Part shown: in pieces, positions 35,890 to 47,843 of the stretch
Numbering within the stretch: the first letter of the stretch is position 1
How the letters are laid out: every line of letters begins with the position of its first letter
Assembly: GCF_900114705.1 (NCBI RefSeq)
Contig: NZ_FOTW01000010.1
Span: 246,719-310,718 of the forward strand
Source: Rugamonas rubra
GTDB lineage: Bacteria > Pseudomonadota > Gammaproteobacteria > Burkholderiales > Burkholderiaceae_D
Length of the DNA: 64,000 nucleotides
Direction: 5' to 3'
The notes under the pieces: model-generated
What the model saw: only the letters and a program-made list of their open reading frames with translations
Databases searched by the model: none
What the model was told of the DNA's origin: nothing
Translations under genes and position numbers: made by a program

Positions 35890-36960
35890 TCAAGGCTTGC
35901 CGCGCAGGCGCCCGACGATGCCGCTGGGGAAGAAGTAGACGCTCAAAATGAACAGCACGCCCAGCCACAACAGCCAGCGGTCCGGATGGAACAGGGCCGC
36001 CAGCAGGGGCGCGGACTCGAGCGCGCCGCTGAGCAGCTTCATGCCGTCCTGTAGATAGTTTTGCGCGACGACGAAAATGGCCGCGCCCAGCGCCGCGCCG
36101 TACATCGAGCCCATGCCGCCGATGACCACCATCAGCAGGATGTCGATCATGATGGCGAAGCTGAGCGTGGTGTCGGGGCCGACGTAGCGCAGCCACAGCG
36201 CGTACAGGATGCCGGCGGCGCAGGCCAGCAGCGCCGCCAGGCAATTGGCCACGGTGCGGTACAGCACCGGGTTGTAGCCGATGGCGGCGGCGCGGAAGTC
36301 GTTTTCGCGGATCGCCTGCAGCACCTTGCCGAACGGCGAATTGACCACCCGCAGCGCCAGCAGGAACAGCGCCAGGCTGCAGCAGAACACCAGGTAGTAG
36401 CACAGCAGCTTGCCGCCCCAGTCGACGCCGAGGAAGGGCTGGTCGAGGAAGCGGGTGGCCGGCGAGAGCAGCGCCGGCAACTTGAAGCTGAGACCGTCCT
36501 CGCCGCCGGTGAAGGCGGAGAACTGCGACGCCAGCGTGGCGAAGAAGGAGGCCAGCGCCAGCGACATCATGGCGAAGAAGATGGTGCGCACGCGCAGCGA
36601 GAGCACGCCCAGCAGCAAGGCCAGCAGCAGCGCCAGCAACAAGGCCGCGCCGGCGCCGGCGGCCAGCGCCAGCCAGTCGCCCTCGCGGTGCGCCATGGCG
36701 ATGCCGACGCCGTAGGCGCCGATGCCGAAGAACATGGTGTGGGCGAAGGAGACCACGCCGGTGTAGCCCAGCAGCAGGTCGTAGCTGGCGGCCAGCACGA
36801 TGAAGACGCAGATCTTGGCGGCGACGTTGAGCGCGCGCGTGCCGGGGAACAGGAAGGGCGCCAGCAGCAGGCCGGCGCACAGCAGCAGCAGCAGGACGGC
36901 CAGCACGCGGCTGCGCGGCGCGTCGCCCGACAGCGCGCTGGGGAGCAGGCGGGCGATCAT
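35890..36960 (-). CDS. livM: Branched-chain-type ABC permease LivM
   Basis: A 356-residue inner-membrane permease with about nine transmembrane segments and the LivM signatures SYDLLLGYTGVVSFAH and FGKVLQAIRENDFRAAAIGY. The start overlaps the end of livH (ATGA). With LivH it forms the translocation path of a type I importer. Given the neighbouring ligase and hydratases, the substrate is more likely a carboxylic acid than leucine. Confidence 0.9.
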   Translation of the reverse strand: MIARLLPSALSGDAPRSRVLAVLLLLLCAGLLLAPFLFPGTRALNVAAKICVFIVLAASYDLLLGYTGVVSFAHTMFFGIGAYGVGIAMAHREGDWLALAAGAGAALLLALLLALLLGVLSLRVRTIFFAMMSLALASFFATLASQFSAFTGGEDGLSFKLPALLSPATRFLDQPFLGVDWGGKLLCYYLVFCCSLALFLLALRVVNSPFGKVLQAIRENDFRAAAIGYNPVLYRTVANCLAALLACAAGILYALWLRYVGPDTTLSFAIMIDILLMVVIGGMGSMYGAALGAAIFVVAQNYLQDGMKLLSGALESAPLLAALFHPDRWLLWLGVLFILSVYFFPSGIVGRLRGKP

Positions 36961-37955
36961 CGCGACGCCACCGGAAACAGGCCCTGCGGGCGCCACAGCA
37001 GGATCAGCACCATCAGCAGGATGTTGGCGCCCAGCGCCACCTTGGGCGCCAGGAAGCCGGCGTAGTTGGCGGTGAGCCCGACCAGCAACGCGCCGGCGAA
37101 GCAGCCGCCGACCGAGCCGAGGCCGCCGATGATGATGACGATGAAGATCAGCACCATCAGCTGCGCGCCCAGCGCGGCGCTGACGCTTTCCTGGTACAAG
37201 CCCCACAGCACCCCGCCCAGCCCGGCCAGCGCCGAACCGGCGACGAACACGCCGACGAACAGCACGCCGACGCGGTAGCCCAGGGTTTCGACCATCTCGC
37301 GGTCCTGCACGCCGGCGCGCACCAGCAGGCCGATCTTGGTGCGGTTCAGCACCAGCCACATCGCCGCGAAGACCAGCAGGCCCAGCGCCACCGCCAGCAG
37401 GCGGAACTTCTCGACCGCGACGTCGCCGACGATCCAGGCGCCGCGCAGGCTGGGCGGGCGCGGCAGCGGAATCTGCTCCGGCCCCCAGAGCACGTGGATC
37501 AACTGCTCGGCGACGATCAGGCCGCCGGTGGTGACCAGGATCTGCGTCAGGTGGCTGCCGTAGACCGGGCGTATCATCAGGCGCTCGAATCCCCAGCCCA
37601 GCAGGCCGGTGGCCAGCGCCGCCGCCAGCAGCGCGACGCCGACCGCGCCGGCGTTGAGCAGCAGGCTGTCGGCGCCCATCCAGCCCGGCATCCAGCGCAG
37701 CACGCTGGTGGCGACGAAGGCGCCGACGGCGATGAAGGCGCCGTGGCCGAAGTTCATCACGTCCATCAGGCCGAACACCAGGGTCAGGCCGCTGGCCATG
37801 ATGAAGATCATCATGCCCATCGCCAGGCCGGCGACGGTCAGCGTGATCCAGGTCGGCAGACCGGGCAGCAGGGGCAGGGCCAGCAGCATCAGCGCCGGCA
37901 GCACCAGGCTGGGCAGGTTCTTGTCGAAGGCCCGCAGGCCGTTGGAGGCCATCAT
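36957..37955 (-). CDS. livH: Branched-chain-type ABC permease LivH
   Basis: A 332-residue permease with about eight transmembrane segments. The family segments are ASGLTLVFGLMDVMNFGHGAF near residue 55-75 and AGVQDREMVETLGYRV near 215. It begins at an ATG overlapping the livF stop (a second ATG follows at once) and its own stop overlaps livM. The whole livGFHM block is therefore translationally coupled. Confidence 0.9.
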   Translation of the reverse strand: MMASNGLRAFDKNLPSLVLPALMLLALPLLPGLPTWITLTVAGLAMGMMIFIMASGLTLVFGLMDVMNFGHGAFIAVGAFVATSVLRWMPGWMGADSLLLNAGAVGVALLAAALATGLLGWGFERLMIRPVYGSHLTQILVTTGGLIVAEQLIHVLWGPEQIPLPRPPSLRGAWIVGDVAVEKFRLLAVALGLLVFAAMWLVLNRTKIGLLVRAGVQDREMVETLGYRVGVLFVGVFVAGSALAGLGGVLWGLYQESVSAALGAQLMVLIFIVIIIGGLGSVGGCFAGALLVGLTANYAGFLAPKVALGANILLMVLILLWRPQGLFPVASR

Positions 37956-38704
37956 GCGCCCTCCCCCGCCGGCGCCGGCGCCGGTGCGGCGGCCAGGTGC
38001 AGCCCGAGCAGGCGCTGCTGCAGGTCGGCGTCGGCCGCCAGTTGCGCCATGGCGCCGTGGTGGATCACCCGGCCGGCGTCCATCACCGCCACCGAGTCGC
38101 CCAGCGCCTGCGCCACCGCCAGGTTCTGCTCGACCAGCAGCACCGTCGCGCCCTGCTCCTTGAGCGCGCGCAGCGCCGCCACCATGCTGTTGACCATCAC
38201 CGGCGCCAGGCCCTTGGAGGGCTCGTCGAACATGTACAACTGGCGCGGCTCGACCAGCGCGCGGCCGATCGCCACCATCTGCTTCTGGCCGCCCGAGAGC
38301 TTGCCGGCCGGCTTGTCCCAGAACTGCTTGAGGGACGGGAACAGCGTGAAGATCCACTCCAGGCGGGCGCCGTCCATCGGCCCGCTGCGCGCCGCCAGCA
38401 GCATGTTCTCGCGCACCGTCAGGTCGCTGAAGATGCCCATGTTTTCCGGCACATAGGCGATGCCGCGGGCGGCGATGTCGGCCGTGCCGACGCCGCGCAG
38501 CGAGGCGCCGGCAAAGCCGATGGCCCCGGCGCTGGCGCGCCACAGGCCCATGATGGTGCGCAGCGTCGTGCTCTTGCCGGCGCCGTTGCGGCCCAGCAGC
38601 ATGGTCAGCTGGCCGCGCGGCACCTGCAGGTCGACGCCCTGCAAGATGTGGTAGGGGCCGATGTGGGTGTGCACCCCGGCCAGGGTCAGCAAGGGCGCGC
38701 TCAT
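37952..38704 (-). CDS. livF: Branched-chain-type ABC ATPase LivF
   Basis: A 250-residue ATPase. Walker A is GRNGAGKST, the signature LSGGQKQ, Walker B YMFDEPSKGL, and the switch histidine is replaced by glutamine (LVEQNL), as is normal for LivF. The C-terminal tail is Ala/Pro-rich. The start overlaps the stop of livG by four bases. Confidence 0.92.
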   Translation of the reverse strand: MSAPLLTLAGVHTHIGPYHILQGVDLQVPRGQLTMLLGRNGAGKSTTLRTIMGLWRASAGAIGFAGASLRGVGTADIAARGIAYVPENMGIFSDLTVRENMLLAARSGPMDGARLEWIFTLFPSLKQFWDKPAGKLSGGQKQMVAIGRALVEPRQLYMFDEPSKGLAPVMVNSMVAALRALKEQGATVLLVEQNLAVAQALGDSVAVMDAGRVIHHGAMAQLAADADLQQRLLGLHLAAAPAPAPAGEGA

Positions 38705-39471
38705 GCCGCCTCCTCCGCCGCCACCTCGGCGCCCAGATAGGCCTCCTGCACCACGCGCAGACGCATCACCGCGGCCGGCGCGCCGTCGGCCACCAGCTGG
38801 CCGTGGTTGAGCACGATGACGCGGTCGGCCAGGCGCTCGACCACGTCCATCTTGTGCTCGACCAGCAAAATGGTCTTGTCGCGCCGCGCCTGGATCCGCG
38901 CGATCAGCTCGAGGATCACCGGCGCCTCGTCGTGGCTCATGCCGGCGGTCGGCTCGTCGAACATGAACACCTGCGGCTGCATCGCCAGCAGCAGGCCGAC
39001 CTCGAGCTTGCGCTGGTCGCCGTGCGACAGCGCGCTGGCCGGCGTGTCGCGCCGCGCCGCCAGGGAGATCTGTTCGAGGATGTCGCCGGCCTCCTCGACC
39101 AGGTGGCGCTGGCTGAACCAGGTCGTCAGCAGGCGCAGGCCGGTGCGGTGGCGCGCCTGCAGCACCAGGCGCACGTTTTCCAGCACCGACAGGCGCGGGA
39201 ACAGATTGGTCAGCTGGAAGGCCCGGCCCAGGCCGCCACGGGCGCGCGCGGCGGCGCCGTGGCGCGTCAGGCTCTCGCCGTTCAGCAGCACCTCGCCGCC
39301 GCTGGCCGGCAACTGGCCGGAGATCAGGTTGAAATAGGTGGTCTTGCCGGCGCCGTTCGGGCCGACGATGGCGGTCAGGGTGCCGGGCCGGAAGGCGCAC
39401 GACACCTGGTTGACCGCCACGTGGCCGCCGAAATTGACGGTCAGCGCGCGCGTTTCGAGAGAAATGGACAT
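38701..39471 (-). CDS. livG: Branched-chain-type ABC ATPase LivG
   Basis: A 256-residue ATPase with Walker A GPNGAGKTT, Walker B FMFDEPTAGM, switch region LVEHKMD and the LivG-typical LGRAFQLTNLF segment. The ABC signature reads LSHGDQRKLE, with His in the place of Gly, a common LivG variant. It lies 140 bp downstream of livK and is the first gene of the tightly overlapped livGFHM set. Confidence 0.92.
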   Translation of the reverse strand: MSISLETRALTVNFGGHVAVNQVSCAFRPGTLTAIVGPNGAGKTTYFNLISGQLPASGGEVLLNGESLTRHGAAARARGGLGRAFQLTNLFPRLSVLENVRLVLQARHRTGLRLLTTWFSQRHLVEEAGDILEQISLAARRDTPASALSHGDQRKLEVGLLLAMQPQVFMFDEPTAGMSHDEAPVILELIARIQARRDKTILLVEHKMDVVERLADRVIVLNHGQLVADGAPAAVMRLRVVQEAYLGAEVAAEEAA

Positions 39472-39611
39472 GGCTACCCCTGCCGCGCTTCAAGGCGGCG
39501 AAAATGTGGACAAAAAAGGCTGTGCTGACGCCAGGGTGGCGCGGGCCGGCCATCAACCCAGGGGCGCGGAGCCGGTGCACCTCCCTGGTTTTGCTATGGC
39601 CGCCCCGGCGC

Positions 39612-40805
39612 TCACAGCTTGTTGCGCAGCGGCAGCTTGATCTCGTCGATCGTCAGCTCGCGCACCAGCTCCGGCACGCCCCAGGCAAAGGCCGGGTCGG
39701 CCTTGATCTGGAAGTGGTACATCGACTGCAGCGCCTGGTGGTCTTCCTTGCGGAACACCATCTTGCCTTTCGGGCTCTGGAACGCCATGCCCTCCATGGC
39801 CTTGATCAGCTGTTCCGAGCCGGCGTCGTCGGCCTTTTTCAGCGCCTCCACCAGCGCGATGCCGGCCGTCATGCCGCCGGCCGTGAAGAAGTCGGGCGGC
39901 GTCTTGAACTTCTTGTAGTGCTCGGCGACCAGCCAGATGTTGGCGGGATTCTTCGGGATGCCGAAGTAATAGTAGGTGGCGCCCTGCATGCCGGGGAACT
40001 GCTTGTAGGCGACCATCGCCGGCAGGATGTTGCCGCCGCTGGCGATCTCGATGCCGTAGCGCTTCAGGTCCAGGTCGGCGATCTTGAAGGGATTGCCGGC
40101 GCCGGCCCAGATCACGAAGATCACCTTGCGGCCGGGCTGGTTCTTCAGCGCGTCGATCAGGCGCTGGGCGCCGGCGGTGAAGTCGGTGGTCGAGGTGGGC
40201 AGATACTCCTCGTGCACCAGCTTGGCGCCCTTGCCCGACAGCGCCTGGGAGAAGGCCTTCACGCCGTCGCGCCCGAAGGCGTAGTCCTGCGCCAGCGTGG
40301 CGATGGTCACGCCCGGCTTGTCGAGCGCGACGGCGTTGGCGATGGCGTCCTGGGAAGAATTGCGGCCGCTGCGGAAGACGTAGCGGTTCCACTTGCTGCC
40401 GGTGATCGAATCGGCCACCGCCGGCTCCACCAGCAGCACCTTCTTGTACTCCTCGGCCACCGGCAGCATGGCGATGGCCACGCCCGACGAGGTCGGGCCG
40501 ACGGCCAGGTCGACCTTGTCGTCGCCGTAGGCCTGGGCCAGCAGCGACTTGCCGACGTCCGGCTTGCCCTGGTCGTCCTTCTCGATGACGACGATCTTGC
40601 GGCCCTTGACGGTCATGCTGCCGCCGGTGGCGTACTCCAGCCCCATCATCAAGCCGGTCTGGGTCTGTTTGCCGTAGGCCTCCAGCGCGCCGGTCTTGCT
40701 GTAGATGTGGGCGATCTTGATGTCGGCGGCGTGCGCCGGCGAACTGGCGCAGGCCAGCGCCAGCAGCGCGCCGGCGGCCAGGCTATGCAACGGTGTGTGG
40801 TTCAT
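39612..40805 (-). CDS. livK: Branched-chain-type ABC substrate-binding protein LivK
   Basis: A 397-residue periplasmic binding protein with a signal peptide (LAAGALLALACASSPAHA) and the Leu/Ile/Val-binding fold: IKIAHIYSKTGALEAYGKQ, GPTSSGVAIAMLPVAEEYKK and TIATLAQDYAFGRDGVKAF. This subgroup typically binds aromatic or other carboxylates next to acyl-CoA pathways. It heads the importer genes within the minus-strand run below the TetR gene. Confidence 0.9.
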   Translation of the reverse strand: MNHTPLHSLAAGALLALACASSPAHAADIKIAHIYSKTGALEAYGKQTQTGLMMGLEYATGGSMTVKGRKIVVIEKDDQGKPDVGKSLLAQAYGDDKVDLAVGPTSSGVAIAMLPVAEEYKKVLLVEPAVADSITGSKWNRYVFRSGRNSSQDAIANAVALDKPGVTIATLAQDYAFGRDGVKAFSQALSGKGAKLVHEEYLPTSTTDFTAGAQRLIDALKNQPGRKVIFVIWAGAGNPFKIADLDLKRYGIEIASGGNILPAMVAYKQFPGMQGATYYYFGIPKNPANIWLVAEHYKKFKTPPDFFTAGGMTAGIALVEALKKADDAGSEQLIKAMEGMAFQSPKGKMVFRKEDHQALQSMYHFQIKADPAFAWGVPELVRELTIDEIKLPLRNKL

Positions 40806-40865
40806 GTCTCTTCCATCCTTATTGTTATATGAAAACGGGGAAGGCGGGCGCCCTCCCCGGCGACG

Positions 40866-41126
40866 TCAACTCAAGGCGGCGTCAGTTCGCTCCAGTCGAA
40901 AATGGTCACACGGCAGCTGATCAGCGAGCTGACGTAGACCTGCCAGGGCGATCGCGCCGCTGGCCGGATAAACCTCGAAAATCTTGATGCGCTTGTCGCC
41001 GTTGTCGCACAGGTACAGATAACTGTGGGTGCCGGCCGGCGGTCGCCAGTAGCTCATGCCCTGGGGGAGCAGCGCCGCCCGTGCCTTGCCCTTGAAGCTC
41101 GATTGCAAATTCATGAAACTGTTCAT
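40866..41126 (-). CDS. Uncharacterised small protein in the ABC/acyl-CoA operon
   Basis: An 86-residue protein from ATG 41126, with GGAG six bases upstream, 19 bases after the enoyl-CoA hydratase stop and 60 bases before livK. It has no signal peptide or membrane segment. Features include GKARAALLPQGMSYWRPP, a Tyr/Leu-rich strand (HSYLYLCDNGDKRIKIFEVYP) and a helical end. No family is recognised. Its position inside the operon suggests an accessory role in the same pathway. Confidence 0.6.
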   Translation of the reverse strand: MNSFMNLQSSFKGKARAALLPQGMSYWRPPAGTHSYLYLCDNGDKRIKIFEVYPASGAIALAGLRQLADQLPCDHFRLERTDAALS

Positions 41127-41145
41127 TGTCACTCCTTCAATAGGG

Positions 41146-41925
41146 TTAACGCTGTACAGCCTGACTCCCCTGAGACAAGAATCGCTGCATACCTTGTTGT
41201 GCTTCCATACTCACCACCTGCTGCAAAAATTCGCTGCGCTCCCGCTCCAGCGCCTCGGCCAGACGCAGCGGGTCCGGGCCCAGCAGGGCGCGCGTGCGGC
41301 GCACGCTGCCGGGCACCTTGGCGGCGACGGCGCGGGCCGTCGCGGCGGCCTGGTCGGCCATGTCGATCGAGGCCACCAGCCTGGCAGCCATGCCCCAGGC
41401 CAGCGCCTGCTCGGCGCTGATGCGCTGGTTCAGCAACTGCACCGCGCGCGCGCGCGCCGGGCCGATGAAGGCCGGCAGCAGCGCGGTCCAGCCGCCGTCC
41501 GGGCTGAAGCCGACGTCGACGTAATACGGGGTGAAGCTGGCGCGCGCCGACACCAGCACGATGTCGCAGGCCAGCACCAGGCCGAGCGCGCCGCCGGTGA
41601 CGGTGCCGTCGACCGCCGCCACCACCGGCTTGGGGTAGCCGGCCAGACGCAGGATCGCCTCGTTGAGCAGGCCGACCAGCTCGGCGCCGTAGGCGGCCAG
41701 GCCCTGGCCCTGCTCGTGGAAGGCGCGCACGTCGCCGCCGGTGGAGAACGACGGCCCGGCGTGCGCCAGCACCAGCGCGGCCACCGTCGGATCGGCGGCG
41801 CAGGTGTCGAGCGCGCCCAGCAGCGCGCGCAGCAACTCCGGCACCAGGCTGTTGTGGCGCGCCGGCCGGTTCAGCACCAGCCGCGCCAGCGCGCCGTCGC
41901 GCTCGACCAGCACCAGCGCGCTCAT
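41146..41925 (-). CDS. Enoyl-CoA hydratase/isomerase family protein
   Basis: A 259-residue crotonase-fold enzyme. The oxyanion-hole segments are AGPSFSTGGDVRAF and DGTVTGGALGLVLACDIV, with a typical helical end. The first catalytic Glu position carries Gly/Ala, so isomerase or other crotonase chemistry is as likely as hydration. Its start at 41925 overlaps the tetR stop (ATGA), so it is the first enzyme gene of the TetR-controlled run. Confidence 0.86.
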   Translation of the reverse strand: MSALVLVERDGALARLVLNRPARHNSLVPELLRALLGALDTCAADPTVAALVLAHAGPSFSTGGDVRAFHEQGQGLAAYGAELVGLLNEAILRLAGYPKPVVAAVDGTVTGGALGLVLACDIVLVSARASFTPYYVDVGFSPDGGWTALLPAFIGPARARAVQLLNQRISAEQALAWGMAARLVASIDMADQAAATARAVAAKVPGSVRRTRALLGPDPLRLAEALERERSEFLQQVVSMEAQQGMQRFLSQGSQAVQR

Positions 41926-42539
41926 GGCGCATCCTTGGCGCGCAAGCCGTTGCTGATGAAATCGGCGGCGGCGTCGACCACGCGGGCGTGCGCCTCCGGG
42001 CTGTCCCACAGGCCGTAGCGCATGCCGAGGAAATGGCTGATGCCCATCAGGCACCAGGCCCGCACCTCGGTGTCGCCGGCGGTGATCTCGCCGTTGCCCG
42101 CGGCCGCGTCCAGACGCGACTGGTACAGCGCGCCGAACTTGCTGAAGTAACTGCGGTAAATCGCCTCGTCGACGAACAGCGACTCGAGCACGATGCGGTA
42201 CAGGTTCTTGTGCTCGGCGACGAAGGAAAGGAAAGCCTGCAGGCCGAGGCGCTCGGCCTCCAGGCGGCTCTGGGCGGCGCCGGTGCGCTGGCGGATGAAG
42301 GCCTGGGTCTCCTGGCCCATGAACTCGACCAACGCGCGGAAGGCCTCCTCCTTGTCCGGGAAATAGATATAGAAGGTGCCCTGCGACACCTCGGCGACCT
42401 GGGTGATTTCCGAGATCGAGGCGGCATGGAAGCCCTTGTTGCCGAACACCTGCTCGGCCGCCTTGAGGATCTTGGCCCGCGTCTTGATGCCGCGGGCGGT
42501 CTTCGGTGCTTCGATTTTCTTGACTGGGGTCGGTTGCAT
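41922..42539 (-). CDS. TetR-family transcriptional regulator
   Basis: A 205-residue repressor. The helix-turn-helix is visible in KILKAAEQVFGNKGFHAASISEITQ and SQGTFYIYFPDKEEAF. The C-terminal part is a helical ligand-binding domain, and the FabR/PaaR-like style suits acyl-CoA ligands. It is the first gene of the long minus-strand operon. A perfect 12-bp inverted repeat lies 11 bases upstream of its start and should be its operator, giving autoregulation and control of the divergent hydrolase. Confidence 0.9.
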   Translation of the reverse strand: MQPTPVKKIEAPKTARGIKTRAKILKAAEQVFGNKGFHAASISEITQVAEVSQGTFYIYFPDKEEAFRALVEFMGQETQAFIRQRTGAAQSRLEAERLGLQAFLSFVAEHKNLYRIVLESLFVDEAIYRSYFSKFGALYQSRLDAAAGNGEITAGDTEVRAWCLMGISHFLGMRYGLWDSPEAHARVVDAAADFISNGLRAKDAP

Positions 42540-42549
42540 GGCTACTCAA

Positions 42550-42581
42550 TATACAATATGATTCATGTGTCATATTGTATA
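42550..42581. promoter_or_regulatory. TetR operator (12-bp inverted repeat)
   Basis: TATACAATATGA (42550-42561) and its exact complement TCATATTGTATA (42570-42581) flank an 8-base spacer. It lies in the 55-bp gap between the tetR and alpha/beta hydrolase starts, so binding would block both promoters. Confidence 0.85.
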
Positions 42582-42594
42582 CGGGTCAACTCCA

Positions 42595-43482
42595 ATGTCA
42601 ACGACAGCCGACACAAAATTTTTCCTGCCGCTGCGCGACGGTGCGCGGCTGCACTACCGCGACAGCGGCGCGGGCGCGGGCGCGGGCGCGGGCCCGACCA
42701 TCATCCTTCTGCACGGGTGGGGCGCCTCGGGCGACTTCTTCGAGCGCCAAGCGGCGCTGGCGCAACAAGGCCTGCGGCTGATCGTGCCCGACCTGCGCGG
42801 CCACGGCCTATCGCAGGGCGGGCCGCAAGGGCCGCAGCGGGGGCCGCTGACGCTCGCCGTGCTGGCGGCCGACGTGGGCGAACTCATCGCACAGCTCGCA
42901 CTGGAGCGCTACTCCCTGGTCGGCTGGTCGATGGGCGCGATGGTCGCGTGGGAACACCTGCGCGGCGCCGGCCTGGAGCGGCTGGACAAACTGAGCGTCG
43001 TCGACATGACGGCGAAAATCGTCACCGACGAGGGCTGGCCCCACGGCCTGACGGGCGGCTATCCCGAAGCGATGGTGGCGCCGACGGTGGCGGCGGTGCG
43101 CGCCGACTGGGCGCGCATGGCCCAGACAAGCGCGGCCAAACTATTCGCCCGCGGCACCCGCGCCGAGCCGGCGCTGCTGGCGCGCCTCACCGCCTTGATG
43201 CGCGCCAACGCGGCGGAGGGGCTGGCGCAACTGTGGAGCGACATGGCGCGGCAAGACTACCGCGCGCTGCTGCCGCGCCTGGGCGAGCGCTGCCAATACA
43301 TCTACGGCAAAGAAAGCCGGCTCTACAACGAAGCGACCTTCCTCCACCTGGCGCGCCTGACAGGAACGACCCGACTGGTGGGTCTGGCGGGCGCCGGCCA
43401 CGCGCCGCAATGGGAACAGCCCGAAGCGTTCGCCGCCGCCCTGACCCGCCACCTCGCGCCACACCCACGGGCTCAGGTCTAG
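42595..43482 (+). CDS. Alpha/beta hydrolase
   Basis: A 295-residue hydrolase. The HGWGASGD segment forms the oxyanion loop, GWSMGA (near 118-123) is the nucleophile elbow with Ser, and a late AGHAPQWEQPEAF supplies the catalytic His. An Ala-Gly repeat (GAGAGAGAG) precedes the first strand. The start at 42595 is taken because it lies just outside the operator. It is divergent from the TetR operon, shares its operator and probably belongs to the regulon, as an esterase or thioesterase for the pathway substrate. Confidence 0.85.
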   Translation: MSTTADTKFFLPLRDGARLHYRDSGAGAGAGAGPTIILLHGWGASGDFFERQAALAQQGLRLIVPDLRGHGLSQGGPQGPQRGPLTLAVLAADVGELIAQLALERYSLVGWSMGAMVAWEHLRGAGLERLDKLSVVDMTAKIVTDEGWPHGLTGGYPEAMVAPTVAAVRADWARMAQTSAAKLFARGTRAEPALLARLTALMRANAAEGLAQLWSDMARQDYRALLPRLGERCQYIYGKESRLYNEATFLHLARLTGTTRLVGLAGAGHAPQWEQPEAFAAALTRHLAPHPRAQV

Positions 43483-43516
43483 ACATGGCGGTTTCCCCCT
43501 TGTTGCTCGCGGGGCT

Positions 43517-44752
43517 TCAGGCGCTGCCGGCGCGCTCCAGCATGGCGTGCAGCAGCACGTTGCAGCCGGCCTCCAGGTGCTCGGACTTGGCGTCCTCGAT
43601 CTCGTTGTGGCTGATGCCGTCCTTGCAGGGCACGAAGATCATGCCGGCCGGCGCCAGGCGGGCGGCGTAGATGGCGTCGTGGCCGGCGCCGGATACCACG
43701 TCCATCGTCGAGTAGCCCAACGCGGCGGTGGCGCGGCGCACCGCGCCGACGCAGTCCGGGTGGAAGGGACAAGGCGGATAGTAGGAGACGCGCTCGACGC
43801 TGATGGCCAGGCCGCTGTCGCGCCGGGTTTGCTCGACGAAGGCCAGCATCTCCTCGTGCATGGTGTTGAGCAGCGCGTCGTTGACGTTGCGCAGGTCGAT
43901 GCTGAACTTGACCTCGCCGGGGATCACGTTGCGGCTGTTGGGGAACACCTGCACCATGCCCACCGTGCCGCGGCCATACGGCGGGTAGCGGTTGGCGATC
44001 GCCACCACCTCTTGCATGATGCGGGTGGCCACTTGCAGCGCGTCCTTGCGCAGGCCCATCGGGGTCGGTCCGGCGTGCGCCTCCATGCCGCTGACCACGC
44101 AGTCGTACCAGGACAGGCCCATCACCGCCGGCACCACGCCGATCACCTTGTCGGCATCCTCCAGCACCGGGCCTTGTTCGATGTGGGTCTCGAAGTAGGC
44201 GCCGATCGGATGCTGGCCGGGCACCTGCTCGCCCTGGTAGCCGATGCGCGCCAGCTCCTCGCCGACGCTCTTGCCCTCGGTGTCGCGCGCGGCGTAGGCC
44301 GTCTCCAGGCTGAAGGCGCCGCAGAACACGCCCGAGCCCATCATCACCGGCACGAAGCGCGAGCCCTCCTCGTTGGTCCAGAAGGCCACCTCGATCGGCG
44401 CCTCGGTTTGGATGTTCGCATCGTTCAGGGTGCGCACCACCTCCAGGCCGGCCAGCACGCCGTAGTTGCCGTCGAACTTGCCACCGGTCGGCTGGGTGTC
44501 GATGTGGCTGCCCGTCATGATGGGCGGCAGCGCGTTGTTGCGGCCGTCGCGGCGCATGAAGACGTTGCCGATCTGGTCGATGGTGACGCTCATGCCGGCG
44601 GCGCGGCCCCAGCCCACCACCAGGTCGCGGCCCTGCTTGTCCAGGTCGGTCAGTGCCAGGCGTTTGACGCCGCCCTTGGCGGTGGCGCCGATCTGCGCCA
44701 GTTCCATCAGCGCCGCCCACAGGCGCGCGCCGTTGATGCGCAATTCACTCAT
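43517..44752 (-). CDS. N-carbamoyl-amino-acid hydrolase / beta-ureidopropionase
   Basis: A 411-residue M20-type zinc hydrolase of the HyuC/AllC group. Metal ligands are in GSHIDTQPTGGKFDGNYG and TNEEGSRF; the dimer-domain arginine/histidine region is in EAHAGPTPMGLRKDAL, and a late SGAGHDA supplies another ligand. In this cluster it should split N-carbamoyl-beta-alanine (or the 2-methyl form) to beta-alanine, CO2 and ammonia, the third step of reductive pyrimidine breakdown. It lies directly downstream of hydA and is the last gene of the run. Allantoate amidohydrolase is the alternative reading. Confidence 0.87.
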   Translation of the reverse strand: MSELRINGARLWAALMELAQIGATAKGGVKRLALTDLDKQGRDLVVGWGRAAGMSVTIDQIGNVFMRRDGRNNALPPIMTGSHIDTQPTGGKFDGNYGVLAGLEVVRTLNDANIQTEAPIEVAFWTNEEGSRFVPVMMGSGVFCGAFSLETAYAARDTEGKSVGEELARIGYQGEQVPGQHPIGAYFETHIEQGPVLEDADKVIGVVPAVMGLSWYDCVVSGMEAHAGPTPMGLRKDALQVATRIMQEVVAIANRYPPYGRGTVGMVQVFPNSRNVIPGEVKFSIDLRNVNDALLNTMHEEMLAFVEQTRRDSGLAISVERVSYYPPCPFHPDCVGAVRRATAALGYSTMDVVSGAGHDAIYAARLAPAGMIFVPCKDGISHNEIEDAKSEHLEAGCNVLLHAMLERAGSA

Positions 44753-44819
44753 GTCCCTGCTCCTCTGCCACGGTTGAAAATCGAATCGCGCTTGCCTGGT
44801 CGGCGCCGGCGGCGCCGCC

Positions 44820-47750
<2,931 letters not shown>

Positions 47751-47843
47751 GTTGGTTCTCTCCCAGGGTTGAATATGCTTGTCGCACTACCGGTCTAGAT
47801 GCCGGCGATGCGACAGTCTATAACAAGCTTGCAAGTTCCATAC

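Noticed and set aside
34309..36054. A 581-codon plus-strand frame opposite the acyl-CoA ligase
   Set aside because: His/Gln/Val/Ala/Arg-rich antisense shadow typical of GC-rich genes; no family signal. The same holds for the long plus-strand frames over 14683-16605, 21515-23347, 24649-27237, 43547-46318 and 53470-54924.
33398..36880. A 1160-codon open frame covering MaoC, ligase and livM
   Set aside because: It is a high-GC read-through: only the last part in this frame (MaoC) is real, and the rest is out of frame with clearly recognisable ligase and permease genes.
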